DNA of 38,969 nt from an uncultured Lachnospiraceae bacterium (GCA_902789175.1 CADANF010000010.1:75466-114434); one strand, 5' to 3'. Counted from the stretch's first letter, positions 1 to 7,784 are shown. The notes: generated by a model from the sequence alone, not told the origin. Translations and numbers: made by a program.

Positions 1-2
1 AG

Positions 3-470
3 GTCGGTGCGATTGATAAAGGTACCTGGAGAAGACTTATCGTTATTCCGTTTGATGCCAAGATTGAAGGAAGTGCTGACATCAAGAACTATGCAGACTA
101 TCTGTTTGAAAAGGCAGGTGGAGCAATCCTTACATGGGTAATCGAAGGTGCAAGAAAGGTAATCGCAGACAACTACAAGATTGACCCGCCACAGAAGGTG
201 CGTGATGCCATTGAGCATTATAAGGAAAGTAATGACTGGCTTTCTTACTTCTTAAGCGAACGCTGCGAACTTGACCCTGCCTATGTGGCAAAGTCGAGCG
301 AGGTATATAACGAGTATCGAATCTTCTGTACCCAGGTGGGTGAGTTTACAAGAAGTACAACAGATTTCTACACAGCCTTGGAAACGGTCGGATTTGAAAG
401 ATACCGTGACCGTAAAGGCAGATACATTAAAGGCTTAAGACTCAAGACGGACTTCATGGAAGAAGAGTAA
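3..470 (+). CDS. Phage/plasmid primase-helicase, P4 family (C-terminal part)
   Basis: The reading frame is open at the left edge and ends with TAA at 468-470, so only the last ~155 residues are visible. The visible part begins VGAIDKGTWRR and continues through IPFDAKI. This matches the end of the P4/D5-type helicase core, where sensor-type residues follow the ATPase motifs, and then a C-terminal winged-helix-like tail (EFTRSTTDFYTALETVGF). Members of this family unwind and prime phage DNA at the replication origin. The Walker motifs and primase catalytic domain lie upstream, outside the window. The gene is followed by a ~100 bp palindromic element and then the nuclease and helicase genes, which fits a replication operon. 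Family assignment is by sequence recall from a partial protein. A VapE-type annotation is the main alternative label. Confidence 0.75.
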   Translation, partial: VGAIDKGTWRRLIVIPFDAKIEGSADIKNYADYLFEKAGGAILTWVIEGARKVIADNYKIDPPQKVRDAIEHYKESNDWLSYFLSERCELDPAYVAKSSEVYNEYRIFCTQVGEFTRSTTDFYTALETVGFERYRDRKGRYIKGLRLKTDFMEEE

Positions 471-478
471 TGACAGTA

Positions 479-581
479 GGTGTGACAGTTAATGACGGCT
501 ATTTACTATCCTTTTCTATAGAGTATAAAAATTAAGTCTATATATAAAGTATAGGAAATGACAGTCTTACCCTGTCACACC
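479..581. repeat. Long imperfect palindrome, copy 1 of 2
   Basis: Noncoding gap between the primase and the VRR-NUC gene. The outer arms are GGTGTGACAG (479-488) and CTGTCACACC (572-581). Inner arms around 501-522 and 538-560 are also imperfectly complementary, so most of the ~103 nt could fold into one long hairpin. Positions 492-521 are identical over 30 bp to 15833-15862 in copy 2. An extra TGACAG lies just outside the left arm at 471-476. Function unknown: replication origin, antitermination RNA, protein-binding site and small mobile element are all possible. Confidence 0.8.
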
Positions 582-612
582 ATCAAATTCAGCATTGATG
601 GAGGTGGCACGA

Positions 613-894
613 ATGCGTGAAAAAGAAGTAGAGCAGAAACTTGTAAAGGCTGTAAAGCTTGCAGGTGGTTTCTGCATCAAATTTACATCTCCCGGATTTG
701 ACGGAGTGCCGGACAGACTGGTTCTTCTTCCAAAAGGGAGAATGGCTTTTATAGAACTCAAGGCTCCTGGCAAGAAACCAAGAGCTTTACAGAAAAGAAG
801 AATGAAACAGTTATCGGCTTTGGGGTTTCCCTGCTATGTGGTTGATAACACTGATGTGATTGGGGGTGTCATTGATGAAATACAATCCTCATGA
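613..894 (+). CDS. VRR-NUC domain nuclease
   Basis: A small stand-alone PD-(D/E)xK nuclease of the VRR-NUC family, about 93 residues. It carries an early Glu (REKEVEQK), then the active-site pieces GVPDRLVLLP and IELKAPGKK, i.e. the D...ExK arrangement. Such proteins act on DNA, and stand-alone phage versions sit in replication modules and are thought to process branched or replicating DNA. The ATG at 613 was chosen because GGAGG at 600-604 lies 8 nt upstream. A longer frame from 595 has no good ribosome site. Its 3' end overlaps the helicase start by 20 nt, suggesting translational coupling. Family assignment is confident; the exact substrate cannot be read from sequence. Confidence 0.9.
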   Translation: MREKEVEQKLVKAVKLAGGFCIKFTSPGFDGVPDRLVLLPKGRMAFIELKAPGKKPRALQKRRMKQLSALGFPCYVVDNTDVIGGVIDEIQSS

Positions 895-2236
895 TTATCA
901 AGTCTATGCAACGAACTTTGTACTGGAACATCCTGTGGCAGCAGTCCTTTTAGAAATGGGACTCGGAAAGAGTGTGATTACCTTAACGGCAATCTTTGAA
1001 CTTCTCTATAACAGATTTGAAGTTGGAAAGGTTCTGGTCATTGCACCACTTCGAGTAGCAAGAGATACATGGCCTGCTGAAATAGAAAAGTGGGATCACT
1101 TAAAGGGACTGACCTATTCGGTGGTCATAGGTACAGAGTCGGAGCGAAAAGAGGCATTAAGAAAAAGTGCAGGTATTTATCTGATCAACAGAGAAAATGT
1201 GGACTGGCTTATCAACAAAAGTGGCTTTCCATTCGATTTCGATATGGTTGTCATTGATGAATTATCGTCATTCAAATCTGCATCGGCTAAACGATTCAAG
1301 AGCCTTCTTAAAGTAAGACCAAAGGTAAAAAGAATCGTGGGTCTTACAGGAACTCCAAGCAGTAATGGACTTATGGATTTATGGGCAGAGTTCAGAATCC
1401 TTGACATGGGAGAAAGGCTCGGAAGATACATCACACATTATCGTATGAATTTCTTTGTGCCGGATAAACGAAATCAGCAGATGATATTTTCCTACAAACC
1501 AAGACCAGGTGCGGAAGATGCCATCTACAGACTGATATCGGATATTACGATTTCTATGAAATCGGCAGATTTTCTTAAAATGCCTGAATGCATTATGAAC
1601 GAAGTGGAAGTAAAGCTTTCAGAAAAGGAAAGGTCTGTATATGACGAATTAAGGCAGGAAATGGTTGTGTCTTTAGAAGATGAAGAGATTGATGCTGCAA
1701 ATGCAGCTGCTCTTTCAGGCAAACTTCTGCAGATGGCCAATGGTGCTATCTATAACGAAGAAAAAGAGGTATTTCATATTCATGACCGTAAGCTTGATGC
1801 ACTAGAGGACTTGATTGAAGGTGCAAATGGCAAGCCTGTACTTGTAGCTTACTGGTATAACCACGATTTGGAGCGAATCAGGGAAAGATTCAAGGTTCGT
1901 GAAATCAAGACTTCAAAGGATATCAAAGATTGGAATAATGGCGAGATACCGATTGCTGTAATCCATCCTGCGAGTGCCGGACACGGCTTGAATTTGCAAA
2001 GTGGTGGTTCGACTCTTATTTGGTTCGGTCTTACCTGGTCATTGGAACTTTATCAGCAGACCAATGCAAGGTTATGGAGACAGGGGCAGAAATCCACGGT
2101 TGTCATACACCACATTATTTCAAAGGACACGATTGATGAAGATGTGATGAAGGCACTAAGGCTCAAAGAGAAAACACAGACAGATCTTATCGATGCGGTT
2201 AAGGCAAGAATCGGAGGTGGTGCTTATGACGGCTAA
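875..2236 (+). CDS. SNF2/DEAD-like superfamily 2 DNA helicase
   Basis: A 453-residue ATPase with superfamily 2 motifs in order: Walker A MGLGKS near residues 28-33, motif Ia PLRVARDTW, Walker B VVIDE near 126-129, motif III LTGTPSSNG, then the C-terminal lobe VAYWYNHD, HPASAGHGLNLQSGG and QTNARLWRQGQ with the arginine finger. It is a compact form without accessory domains. The probable role is DNA remodelling or translocation during phage replication or recombination. The ATG at 875 is preferred over an upstream TTG (860) because GGGGGTG at 862-868 is well placed. It overlaps the VRR-NUC gene upstream by 20 nt and the regulator gene downstream by 11 nt, so all three are probably on one transcript. 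Confidence 0.9.
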   Translation: MKYNPHDYQVYATNFVLEHPVAAVLLEMGLGKSVITLTAIFELLYNRFEVGKVLVIAPLRVARDTWPAEIEKWDHLKGLTYSVVIGTESERKEALRKSAGIYLINRENVDWLINKSGFPFDFDMVVIDELSSFKSASAKRFKSLLKVRPKVKRIVGLTGTPSSNGLMDLWAEFRILDMGERLGRYITHYRMNFFVPDKRNQQMIFSYKPRPGAEDAIYRLISDITISMKSADFLKMPECIMNEVEVKLSEKERSVYDELRQEMVVSLEDEEIDAANAAALSGKLLQMANGAIYNEEKEVFHIHDRKLDALEDLIEGANGKPVLVAYWYNHDLERIRERFKVREIKTSKDIKDWNNGEIPIAVIHPASAGHGLNLQSGGSTLIWFGLTWSLELYQQTNARLWRQGQKSTVVIHHIISKDTIDEDVMKALRLKEKTQTDLIDAVKARIGGGAYDG

Positions 2237-2648
2237 AGATTATCTGAACAGACCGTTCATTCTAAATAACAAGATTAACGATAAGCTTATCAAGCTGGAA
2301 TGCTATAAGGAATTATCAACAAGTGTTTCTTCCCCAAGCTTTGAAGAGAAGTTTTCAGGTACAAGAAATCTTGAACCTCCCTTTGTAAGGTATCTTGGCA
2401 AAATCAGTGATCTGGAAGAAGAGATAAAAGCTGACTATGAAAAGCTTGAAGATATGAAGAAGGAAATCGATGCAGAAATCGATAAACTTGAAGACCCGTA
2501 TGAACAGCTTATCCTTCGCTACAGATACCTGATGTTTATGCCGATGAACCAGATAGCAACGAAGGTACATTACACATTGAGGTGGACACAGCGAATTCAT
2601 AACAGAGCAATAGAAAACTTTGAAAGAGTTCACCCCAGTTCACCCTAG
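2226..2648 (+). CDS. DUF1492 sigma-like/late transcription regulator
   Basis: About 140 residues. The middle is an acidic coiled coil (KISDLEEEIKADYEKLEDMK), followed by DPYEQLILRYRYL, typical of DUF1492 proteins, and a C-terminal helix-turn-helix resembling sigma region 4 (PMNQIATKVHYTLRWTQRIH). ArpU- and RinA-type phage regulators share this architecture and activate late or packaging gene transcription. The start at 2226 is supported by GGAGGTGG at 2213-2220. Its stop lies among tandem AGTTCACCCC repeats, and a probable promoter follows directly, so it may act on the sequence at its own 3' end. The DUF assignment is fairly confident; the activator role is inferred from position and fold. 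Confidence 0.8.
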   Translation: MTAKDYLNRPFILNNKINDKLIKLECYKELSTSVSSPSFEEKFSGTRNLEPPFVRYLGKISDLEEEIKADYEKLEDMKKEIDAEIDKLEDPYEQLILRYRYLMFMPMNQIATKVHYTLRWTQRIHNRAIENFERVHPSSP

Positions 2649-2665
2649 TTCACCCCGAGTTCATC
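2627..2665. promoter_or_regulatory. Tandem 10-bp repeats, putative activator site
   Basis: Three head-to-tail copies of AGTTCACCC[C/T] start at 2627, 2637 and 2647, exactly one helical turn apart. A decayed fourth unit, AGTTCATC, is at 2658. The repeats run across the stop of the DUF1492 gene into the gap and end just upstream of the -10-like sequences at 2689-2700. Same-face spacing beside a regulator gene is what an activator-binding array would look like. Confidence 0.65.
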
Positions 2666-2671
2666 TATAAG

Positions 2672-2700
2672 TCGCATAAGGGATGTGCTATACTTATAAT
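2672..2700 (+). promoter_or_regulatory. Putative late promoter with weak -35
   Basis: TATAAT at 2695-2700, with an overlapping TATACT at 2689-2694, follows the repeat array. The positions 17 bp upstream (TCGCAT at 2672) do not resemble a -35 consensus. A good -10 without a -35, next to activator-like repeats, suggests an activator-dependent promoter for the HNH, terminase and later genes. Confidence 0.55.
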
Positions 2701-2720
2701 AGCAAAATAGAATGAGTTAC

Positions 2721-2750
2721 AGCCTTGTGGGGAAACCTGCAGGGCTTTTC
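2721..2750 (+). terminator. Hairpin with GAAA tetraloop and short U-run
   Basis: An 11-bp stem including G-U pairs (AGCCTTG at 2721-2727 against CAGGGCT at 2740-2746, extended inward) is closed by a GAAA loop and followed by TTTTC. It lies between the putative late promoter and the HNH ribosome site at 2761, so it may act as a leader attenuator rather than an operon end. Confidence 0.5.
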
Positions 2751-2775
2751 TTATGCCCATAAGGAGGTGGAGAAG

Positions 2776-3162
2776 TTGCCGAGACTACCGAAGAAACCGT
2801 GTGGTTACCCCGGCTGTCCAAACCTTACTGATGGAAGGTACTGCAAGGAACACGAGAAACAGGCGGCTCGTTCCTACGAGAAGTATGGTAGAGATCCAGC
2901 TGTACGCCGTAGGTACGGAAGAGCATGGAAACGTATCCGTGACAAGTATGTATCACAGCATCCTTTCTGTGAACTGTGTTTTGAGAAAGGAATCCTTGTG
3001 CCTGTTGATGAGGTTCATCACAAGCTGCCACTGTCAGAAGGTGGAACACATGAGAGGTCTAACCTCATTGCTTTATGTAAGTCATGTCATGCAAAGATTC
3101 ATGCCGAGCGTGGTGATTATCAGGGAAGCAAAAAACATCGTGTGTACAGCTACGATAAGTGA
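2776..3162 (+). CDS. HNH endonuclease
   Basis: About 128 residues. The N terminus has a small Cys/His cluster (CGYPGCPNLTDGRYCKEH), followed by a basic helix and a canonical HNH core: CELCFEKG, then DEVHHKLPLSEGG, then NLIALCKSCHAKIH. Phage HNH proteins encoded next to the terminase genes take part in cleaving cos ends during packaging (established for HK97-like phages). A TTG start at 2776 is proposed because AAGGAGGTG at 2761-2769 is perfectly placed. The alternative is an upstream in-frame start at 2725 that would run through the leader hairpin. The small terminase gene follows after a GC-rich gap of about 110 bp. Confidence 0.88.
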   Translation: MPRLPKKPCGYPGCPNLTDGRYCKEHEKQAARSYEKYGRDPAVRRRYGRAWKRIRDKYVSQHPFCELCFEKGILVPVDEVHHKLPLSEGGTHERSNLIALCKSCHAKIHAERGDYQGSKKHRVYSYDK

Positions 3163-3219
3163 CCCCAGGGGCGGTTCAAATCTCAAACGCATCAAGGTCC
3201 CGGGGAACGGCGTGGGGTC
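3161..3219. other. Candidate cos/packaging region
   Basis: A GC-rich noncoding stretch between the HNH and small terminase genes. It is bounded by GACCCC (3161-3166) and GGGGTC (3214-3219) and contains further G/C blocks (CAGGGGCGG, GGTCCCGGGGAACGG). In HK97-like phages cos lies beside the HNH and terminase genes, so this is the natural candidate. The actual nick positions cannot be read from sequence. Confidence 0.4.
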
Positions 3220-3272
3220 TTGCGTGTGAAAAATGCGAAATCAAAAGGGTAATTAAAGGAGGGTGTACAGAC

Positions 3273-3824
3273 GTGCCTACAAAATCGAATAACATCGGTG
3301 GCCGTGGTGGTGCAAGACCTGGTGCAGGTCGCAAGAAAACGGCTGTATCCGAGAAAGCAAAGAACGGAAATCCGGGTGGCAGAAAATTAGAAGTCCTGGA
3401 TATTCCTGAAGTGGAAGGTGTGGAGATGCCAAAGCCACACGACTTCCTGTCTGCAGAACAGAGAGACGGAAGTGAACTGCAGGCTCACGAAATCTATACG
3501 GAAACATGGAACTGGCTCAACAAGATCGGATGCTCATCGAAGGTATCTCCACAGCTGTTGGAAAGATATGCGATGTGTTCTGCAAGATGGATTCAGTGCG
3601 AAGAGATGACCAACAAGCTGGGATTTCTTTCAAAGCACCCAACAACACAGAAACCAATCCCATCTCCGTTCATTAACATTGGCATCAACTATATGAACCA
3701 GGCAGTAAGGCTCTGGAACGAAATATTTCAGATTGTGAAGGAGAACTGCAGCACAGATTATGATGATGCTGCTCCACAGAATGATTTGATGGAAAGACTC
3801 CTAAGAGCAAGGGAAGGAAAATAA
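3273..3824 (+). CDS. Terminase small subunit, P27-like
   Basis: About 183 residues, starting with a basic Gly/Arg-rich tail (GGRGGARPGAGRKK) and NGNPGGRK. This is typical of the P27 family of small terminases, which recognise phage DNA and load the large subunit. The core has EIYTETWNWLNKIG and LLERYAMCSARW, which match helices of this family. A GTG start at 3273 is chosen because AAAGGAGGGTG at 3256-3266 precedes it. The longer frame from 3159 would read through the candidate cos region. Unusually, the large subunit is not next but about 6.8 kb downstream at 10643, with accessory genes between. Confidence 0.85.
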   Translation: MPTKSNNIGGRGGARPGAGRKKTAVSEKAKNGNPGGRKLEVLDIPEVEGVEMPKPHDFLSAEQRDGSELQAHEIYTETWNWLNKIGCSSKVSPQLLERYAMCSARWIQCEEMTNKLGFLSKHPTTQKPIPSPFINIGINYMNQAVRLWNEIFQIVKENCSTDYDDAAPQNDLMERLLRAREGK

Positions 3825-3825
3825 T

Positions 3826-4608
3826 ATGATTGAAAAAGTAAATCCATGCCATCCTGATAAGGTGGCAGACAGAATAGCAGGTGCCATTGTTGATTTGGCT
3901 TATGCAAAAGAAGAAAATCCGAAGGTTGCCGTTGAGGTGCTTATCGGTCATGGGCAGGCTCATGTAATTATTGAAACATCAGCTGATATTGACAAGCTTG
4001 ATGTTGCAGAAGTAATCCATAGAATTGCCGGAGATGTCAGAGCAGACATCGAGATAGTTCCCCAGGATATACACCTTGCAAAGAACCAAGAAGAGAGCAT
4101 CCATTGTGGTGACAATGGAATCTTCAAGGGAATGCCACTTACTGAAGAGCAGAAGGCATTATCCCAGATAGCAAGAGACATCTATAAAGTGTATCCGTTT
4201 GATGGAAAGTACATTCTTGATCAGGCAAGACTCATCATCTGCCAAAGCAATGCAAAAAAAGTACACTTAAAGGAAATCTATCCTGCAGCTGAAATCAATC
4301 CCCTGGGTGACTGGACTGGTGGCACGGATGTAGATACCGGGGCAACCAATCGTAAGCTTGGTTCTGATATGGCAGACTCCGTAACAGGTGGTGGTCTTCA
4401 TGGCAAGGACTTATCCAAGGCGGATGTTTCTGTAAATATCCATGCATTCCTTAAGGCACAGAGAACTGGCAAGCCAGTAGAACTTGTATGTGCCATTGGT
4501 GATGATGCCGTTGATGGTATTCCATATAAGGAAATCGTGGAAGAAGCAAGAGAGTTTATTCGTTCCATCGGTGGCTTTGAGAAGTTTGCCGAGTGGGGAC
4601 TTTATTAA
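3826..4608 (+). CDS. metK: Phage S-adenosylmethionine synthetase
   Basis: Methionine adenosyltransferase makes SAM from methionine and ATP. Recognisable family motifs are HPDKVADRIAGAIVD (residues ~9-23), GDNGIFKG (~95), and a C-terminal block starting DWTGGTDVDTGATNRKLGSD (~162) and followed by GGGLHGKDLSKADVS, which corresponds to the metal- and phosphate-binding loops. At 260 residues it is much shorter than cellular MetK (about 390), so the central region is reduced; this is a divergent phage form. The gene sits 1 nt after the small terminase stop and 9 nt before a DNA methylase, with a second methylase after that. This points to local supply of methyl donor, perhaps when host SAM is limiting or degraded. 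Activity is inferred from motifs. Confidence 0.85.
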   Translation: MIEKVNPCHPDKVADRIAGAIVDLAYAKEENPKVAVEVLIGHGQAHVIIETSADIDKLDVAEVIHRIAGDVRADIEIVPQDIHLAKNQEESIHCGDNGIFKGMPLTEEQKALSQIARDIYKVYPFDGKYILDQARLIICQSNAKKVHLKEIYPAAEINPLGDWTGGTDVDTGATNRKLGSDMADSVTGGGLHGKDLSKADVSVNIHAFLKAQRTGKPVELVCAIGDDAVDGIPYKEIVEEAREFIRSIGGFEKFAEWGLY

Positions 4609-4617
4609 GGAGGCACT

Positions 4618-5895
4618 ATGGGAAAGACAACTACAGAAATGCAGCTTGTAGCTGTATCAAAACTTATTCCTTATGTGAATAATGCAAGAACCCATTCTGC
4701 CGAGCAGGTTATGAAACTTCGTTCTTCCCTTCGTGAGTTCGGTTTCATCAATCCTGTTATCATTGACCGAGAGTTTAATGTTATCGCAGGTCACGGAAGA
4801 ATCCTTGCTGCAAAGGAAGAAGGAATACTTGAAGTGCCTTGTGTATTTGTGGACTACCTTACAGAGGCACAGAAGAAAGCATATATCCTGGCAGACAACC
4901 GAATGGCAATGGATGCAGGATGGGACGAAGAGTTACTTCGTATTGAGATTGAGGCTCTCCAGGGTGAGGACTTCGATATCGGACTTACGGGATTTGACGA
5001 AAGCGAGATTGCAGATCTCTTTGGTTCGGATGATACTTCCGGGGTCAAGGATGATGACTACGATTTGTCAGCTGCACTTGAGAGAGCAACCTTTGTAAAG
5101 CGTGGCGATATCTGGACAGTCGGAAGACACAGACTGATGTGTGGTGATGCGACTTCTTCGGAAGATGTAGCTGCACTTATGGATGGTAAGAAAGCCAACC
5201 TTATCGTAACGGACCCACCTTACAATGTGGCATTTGAAAGTTCCGATGGCTTATCCATCAAAAATGATAAGATGGCAAATGATAAATTCTATGAATTCCT
5301 GCTTTCAGCATTTAAGAACATGGCCGAGCATCTTGAAAAGGGTGGCTCGGCTTATGTATTTCATGCAGATACAGAAGGTCTTAATTTCAGAAAGGCTTTC
5401 ATGGATGCAGGTTTTCACTTATCCGGCTGTTGCATCTGGGTAAAGAACTCCCTTGTACTTGGCCGTTCAGATTATCAGTGGCAGCATGAACCAGTCCTTT
5501 ACGGCTTTTTACAGAACGGAAAGCACTACTGGAGCAAAAATGCAGGCAGAAGTCAGACTACCATCTGGAACTTCGATAAGCCGAAAAAGAATAAGAACCA
5601 TCCGACCTCAAAGCCACTTGACCTGCTTGCCTATCCGATTGGAAATTCAAGTCAGGAAAATGCAATCGTCATTGATACCTTTGGTGGCAGTGGTTCAACT
5701 CTCATGACCTGTGAGCAGACGAACCGTGTATGTCATACGATGGAACTTGATGAAAAATACGCATCCGTCATCCTTCGCAGATATGTTGAGGATACTGGTG
5801 ATGCAGAAGGTGTATTTGTAATCAGAGATGGTGAGAAGATCCCATACTCTGCACTGGTAAAAGAAGTGGAGGGTACGGATGGAGAAACAGAATAA
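4618..5895 (+). CDS. ParB-like nuclease domain fused to N4/N6 DNA methyltransferase
   Basis: A 425-residue fusion. Residues ~10-65 are a ParB/Spo0J-type domain (SKLIPYVNNARTHS, then GFINPVIID and IAGHGRILAAKEEG). The C-terminal half is an amino-methyltransferase with motif IV DPPY at residue ~199, followed by TSKPLDLLAYPI (motif X region) and the SAM-binding FGGSGS at ~355. Catalytic motif before SAM motif is the beta-class order. It should methylate adenine N6 or cytosine N4 in phage DNA. The ParB part may bind DNA or CTP, but its role here is not known. The ribosome site AAGGAGG precedes the ATG. Its end overlaps the next methylase by 17 nt. No partner restriction enzyme is visible, so it is a solitary methylase. 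Confidence 0.92.
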   Translation: MGKTTTEMQLVAVSKLIPYVNNARTHSAEQVMKLRSSLREFGFINPVIIDREFNVIAGHGRILAAKEEGILEVPCVFVDYLTEAQKKAYILADNRMAMDAGWDEELLRIEIEALQGEDFDIGLTGFDESEIADLFGSDDTSGVKDDDYDLSAALERATFVKRGDIWTVGRHRLMCGDATSSEDVAALMDGKKANLIVTDPPYNVAFESSDGLSIKNDKMANDKFYEFLLSAFKNMAEHLEKGGSAYVFHADTEGLNFRKAFMDAGFHLSGCCIWVKNSLVLGRSDYQWQHEPVLYGFLQNGKHYWSKNAGRSQTTIWNFDKPKKNKNHPTSKPLDLLAYPIGNSSQENAIVIDTFGGSGSTLMTCEQTNRVCHTMELDEKYASVILRRYVEDTGDAEGVFVIRDGEKIPYSALVKEVEGTDGETE

Positions 5896-7726
5896 TTTGA
5901 CCCTTGGCAGCCTTTTTGATGGTTCTGCCGGGTTTCCTTTAGGAGGCTTGCTTTCAGGTGTTACCCCTTTGTGGGCATCGGAAATCGAGCCTTTTCCTAT
6001 TCGTGTAACAACGAAAAGACTACCGCAGATGAAACACTACGGTGACATTTCCAAGATGAATGGTGGGGAGATTCCTCCTGTTGACATCATTACATTTGGA
6101 AGTCCATGCCAGGATATGTCCGTTGCCGGAAAGAGGGACGGACTTGGTGGCTCTCGTTCCAGTCTGTTTTATGAGGCGGTAAGAATCATAAAAGAAATGA
6201 GGTGTAAGACAGATGGCAGATATCCAAGATTTATCGTCTGGGAAAATGTCCCAGGAGCCTTCTCAAGCAATAAGGGAGAAGACTTCCGAGCCGTCCTCGA
6301 AGAGGTCTGCAAAATCAAAGATGAATGTGTGTCAGTGCCTAAACCTTCAAAATGGCAGAGTGCAGGAAAAATCCTGGGAGACGGTTACTCAGTCGCATGG
6401 AGACAGCTTGATGCTCAGTTTTGGGGAGTACCCCAGAGAAGAAAACGTATCTACCTTGTCGCAGATTTTGCAGGCTGGTGTGCCGGAAAAATACTATTTG
6501 AGTCAGAAGGCTTGTCTGGGTATTCTCCGCAGGGCTTCCGTTCGTGGCAAGAAACTGCCAACGGTTCTGCAGAGAGCATTGGAGAAACAGGCAGCAATAG
6601 CTTAATGTTTGAAAACCACGGACAGGATTCAAGATATACGGGTCCCCTTGAAGTGGCACAGACCGTTCTTTCCACATTTGGAACGGGTGGCAATAATCAG
6701 CCTTTTGTTGTGCAGACACCAAAGACTCTCAAAATCAGAAGTGGCTGCGAAGGTGGTGGAAAGGGTGCCTTGATTCAGGAAGACAAGTCAGCGACCCTTG
6801 GATGCAACAATGATCAGACTTTATTCGTGCCAAAGGTCTATGGCATCTGTGCCAAGGACAGCAATGCGATGAAGTCATCAAATCCTAACAGTGGATTCTA
6901 TGAGGCAACTACCAGCAGATGCCTTGATGGGAATGGTGGCAATCCATCATGCAATCAGGGCGGCATGGCTGTTATCGAAGGAAACGGAACTAGACCTTCT
7001 CATAAGGGTGATGGCTATAAGGAATCCGATGTGATGTACACACTTAATGCGACAGAACAGCATGGAGTTGCGTATGGAATCGGAAGACCTGCAATGAATC
7101 AGGGTTACAACGCACAGTTCTCTTTCCAGGTGGAAGAGGAAATCGAACCTACACTTGTTGCAGCAGGAGCAAGTGGTGTGGCTCATCCAGTGTTCAGTTC
7201 TTCAAAGGCATCGTTCTTTACATCAGCTGAAGAGGAACTTGCAAACACACTTGTAGCAACCGACTACAAGGACCCACCAATCGTAAATGACAGTCCAAGC
7301 TATGGATTCTATCCACAGATGAAAGCCGAGTGCATTACCTTTACGGAAGAAAAGAGTGGATGCCTTGTGAATGGTACAAATCCGGGATTTCAGAATGGAG
7401 TCCTTGAAGCTGACTATATCGTAAGAAGACTTACACCGACCGAATGTGCAAGATTGCAGGGATTTCCCGACTGGTGGTGTGATGACCTTGGTATTCCTGA
7501 ACCTACGGATGAGGATATTGCAGAGTGGAGAGAAATCTTCGATACCCACGCAAAGGCTCTCGGCAAGAAAACAAAGCCGAAGACCGATGCACAGATAAGG
7601 AAATGGCTTATCAATCCCCATTCTGATTCAGCTGAATATAAGATGTGGGGCAACGGAGTAGCACTTCCTAACGTGGTATTCGTGCTTTCAGGCATTGTGT
7701 ACTACTCACAGTTTCCTACCGAATAA
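5879..7726 (+). CDS. dcm: DNA (cytosine-5-)methyltransferase with long target-recognition insert
   Basis: 615 residues, well above the usual 330-450. The motifs appear in order: I GSLFDGSAGF, IV FGSPCQDMS with catalytic Cys at residue ~77, VI ENVPGAF, VIII QRRKRIYLV, then an insert of roughly 300 residues, then IX RRLTPTECARLQGFP and X GNGVALPNVV. The insert contains several Thr-Leu-centred units (SATLGCNND, YTLNATEQHG, PTLVAAGASG, NTLVATDYKD). They resemble repeated recognition segments, as in multispecific phage cytosine methylases. The product would protect phage DNA against several restriction enzymes. No cognate nuclease is present. Translation is probably coupled to the upstream methylase through the overlap. 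Confidence 0.92.
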   Translation: MEKQNNLTLGSLFDGSAGFPLGGLLSGVTPLWASEIEPFPIRVTTKRLPQMKHYGDISKMNGGEIPPVDIITFGSPCQDMSVAGKRDGLGGSRSSLFYEAVRIIKEMRCKTDGRYPRFIVWENVPGAFSSNKGEDFRAVLEEVCKIKDECVSVPKPSKWQSAGKILGDGYSVAWRQLDAQFWGVPQRRKRIYLVADFAGWCAGKILFESEGLSGYSPQGFRSWQETANGSAESIGETGSNSLMFENHGQDSRYTGPLEVAQTVLSTFGTGGNNQPFVVQTPKTLKIRSGCEGGGKGALIQEDKSATLGCNNDQTLFVPKVYGICAKDSNAMKSSNPNSGFYEATTSRCLDGNGGNPSCNQGGMAVIEGNGTRPSHKGDGYKESDVMYTLNATEQHGVAYGIGRPAMNQGYNAQFSFQVEEEIEPTLVAAGASGVAHPVFSSSKASFFTSAEEELANTLVATDYKDPPIVNDSPSYGFYPQMKAECITFTEEKSGCLVNGTNPGFQNGVLEADYIVRRLTPTECARLQGFPDWWCDDLGIPEPTDEDIAEWREIFDTHAKALGKKTKPKTDAQIRKWLINPHSDSAEYKMWGNGVALPNVVFVLSGIVYYSQFPTE

Positions 7727-7753
7727 CATCCGCTTATTCTACACACAAACAAC

Positions 7754-7784
7754 TTGATATATGTGCCTTTTAGAGTGATATATG
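7754..7784 (+). promoter_or_regulatory. Putative promoter, near-duplicate of that at 8812
   Basis: TTGATA at 7754-7759 lies 17-19 bp upstream of GATATA/TATATG (7777-7784). The surrounding ~45 bp (AACTTGATAT, CTTTTAGAGTGATATAT, TACTACCAAAA) recur almost unchanged at 8809-8855, upstream of the amidoligase. Conservation of the spacer as well as the hexamers suggests a shared regulator in addition to RNA polymerase. Confidence 0.65.

Noticed and set aside
6213-6605. A 130-codon + frame inside the cytosine methylase
   Set aside because: Overlaps motifs VI and VIII of a clear enzyme; the translation has no family features.
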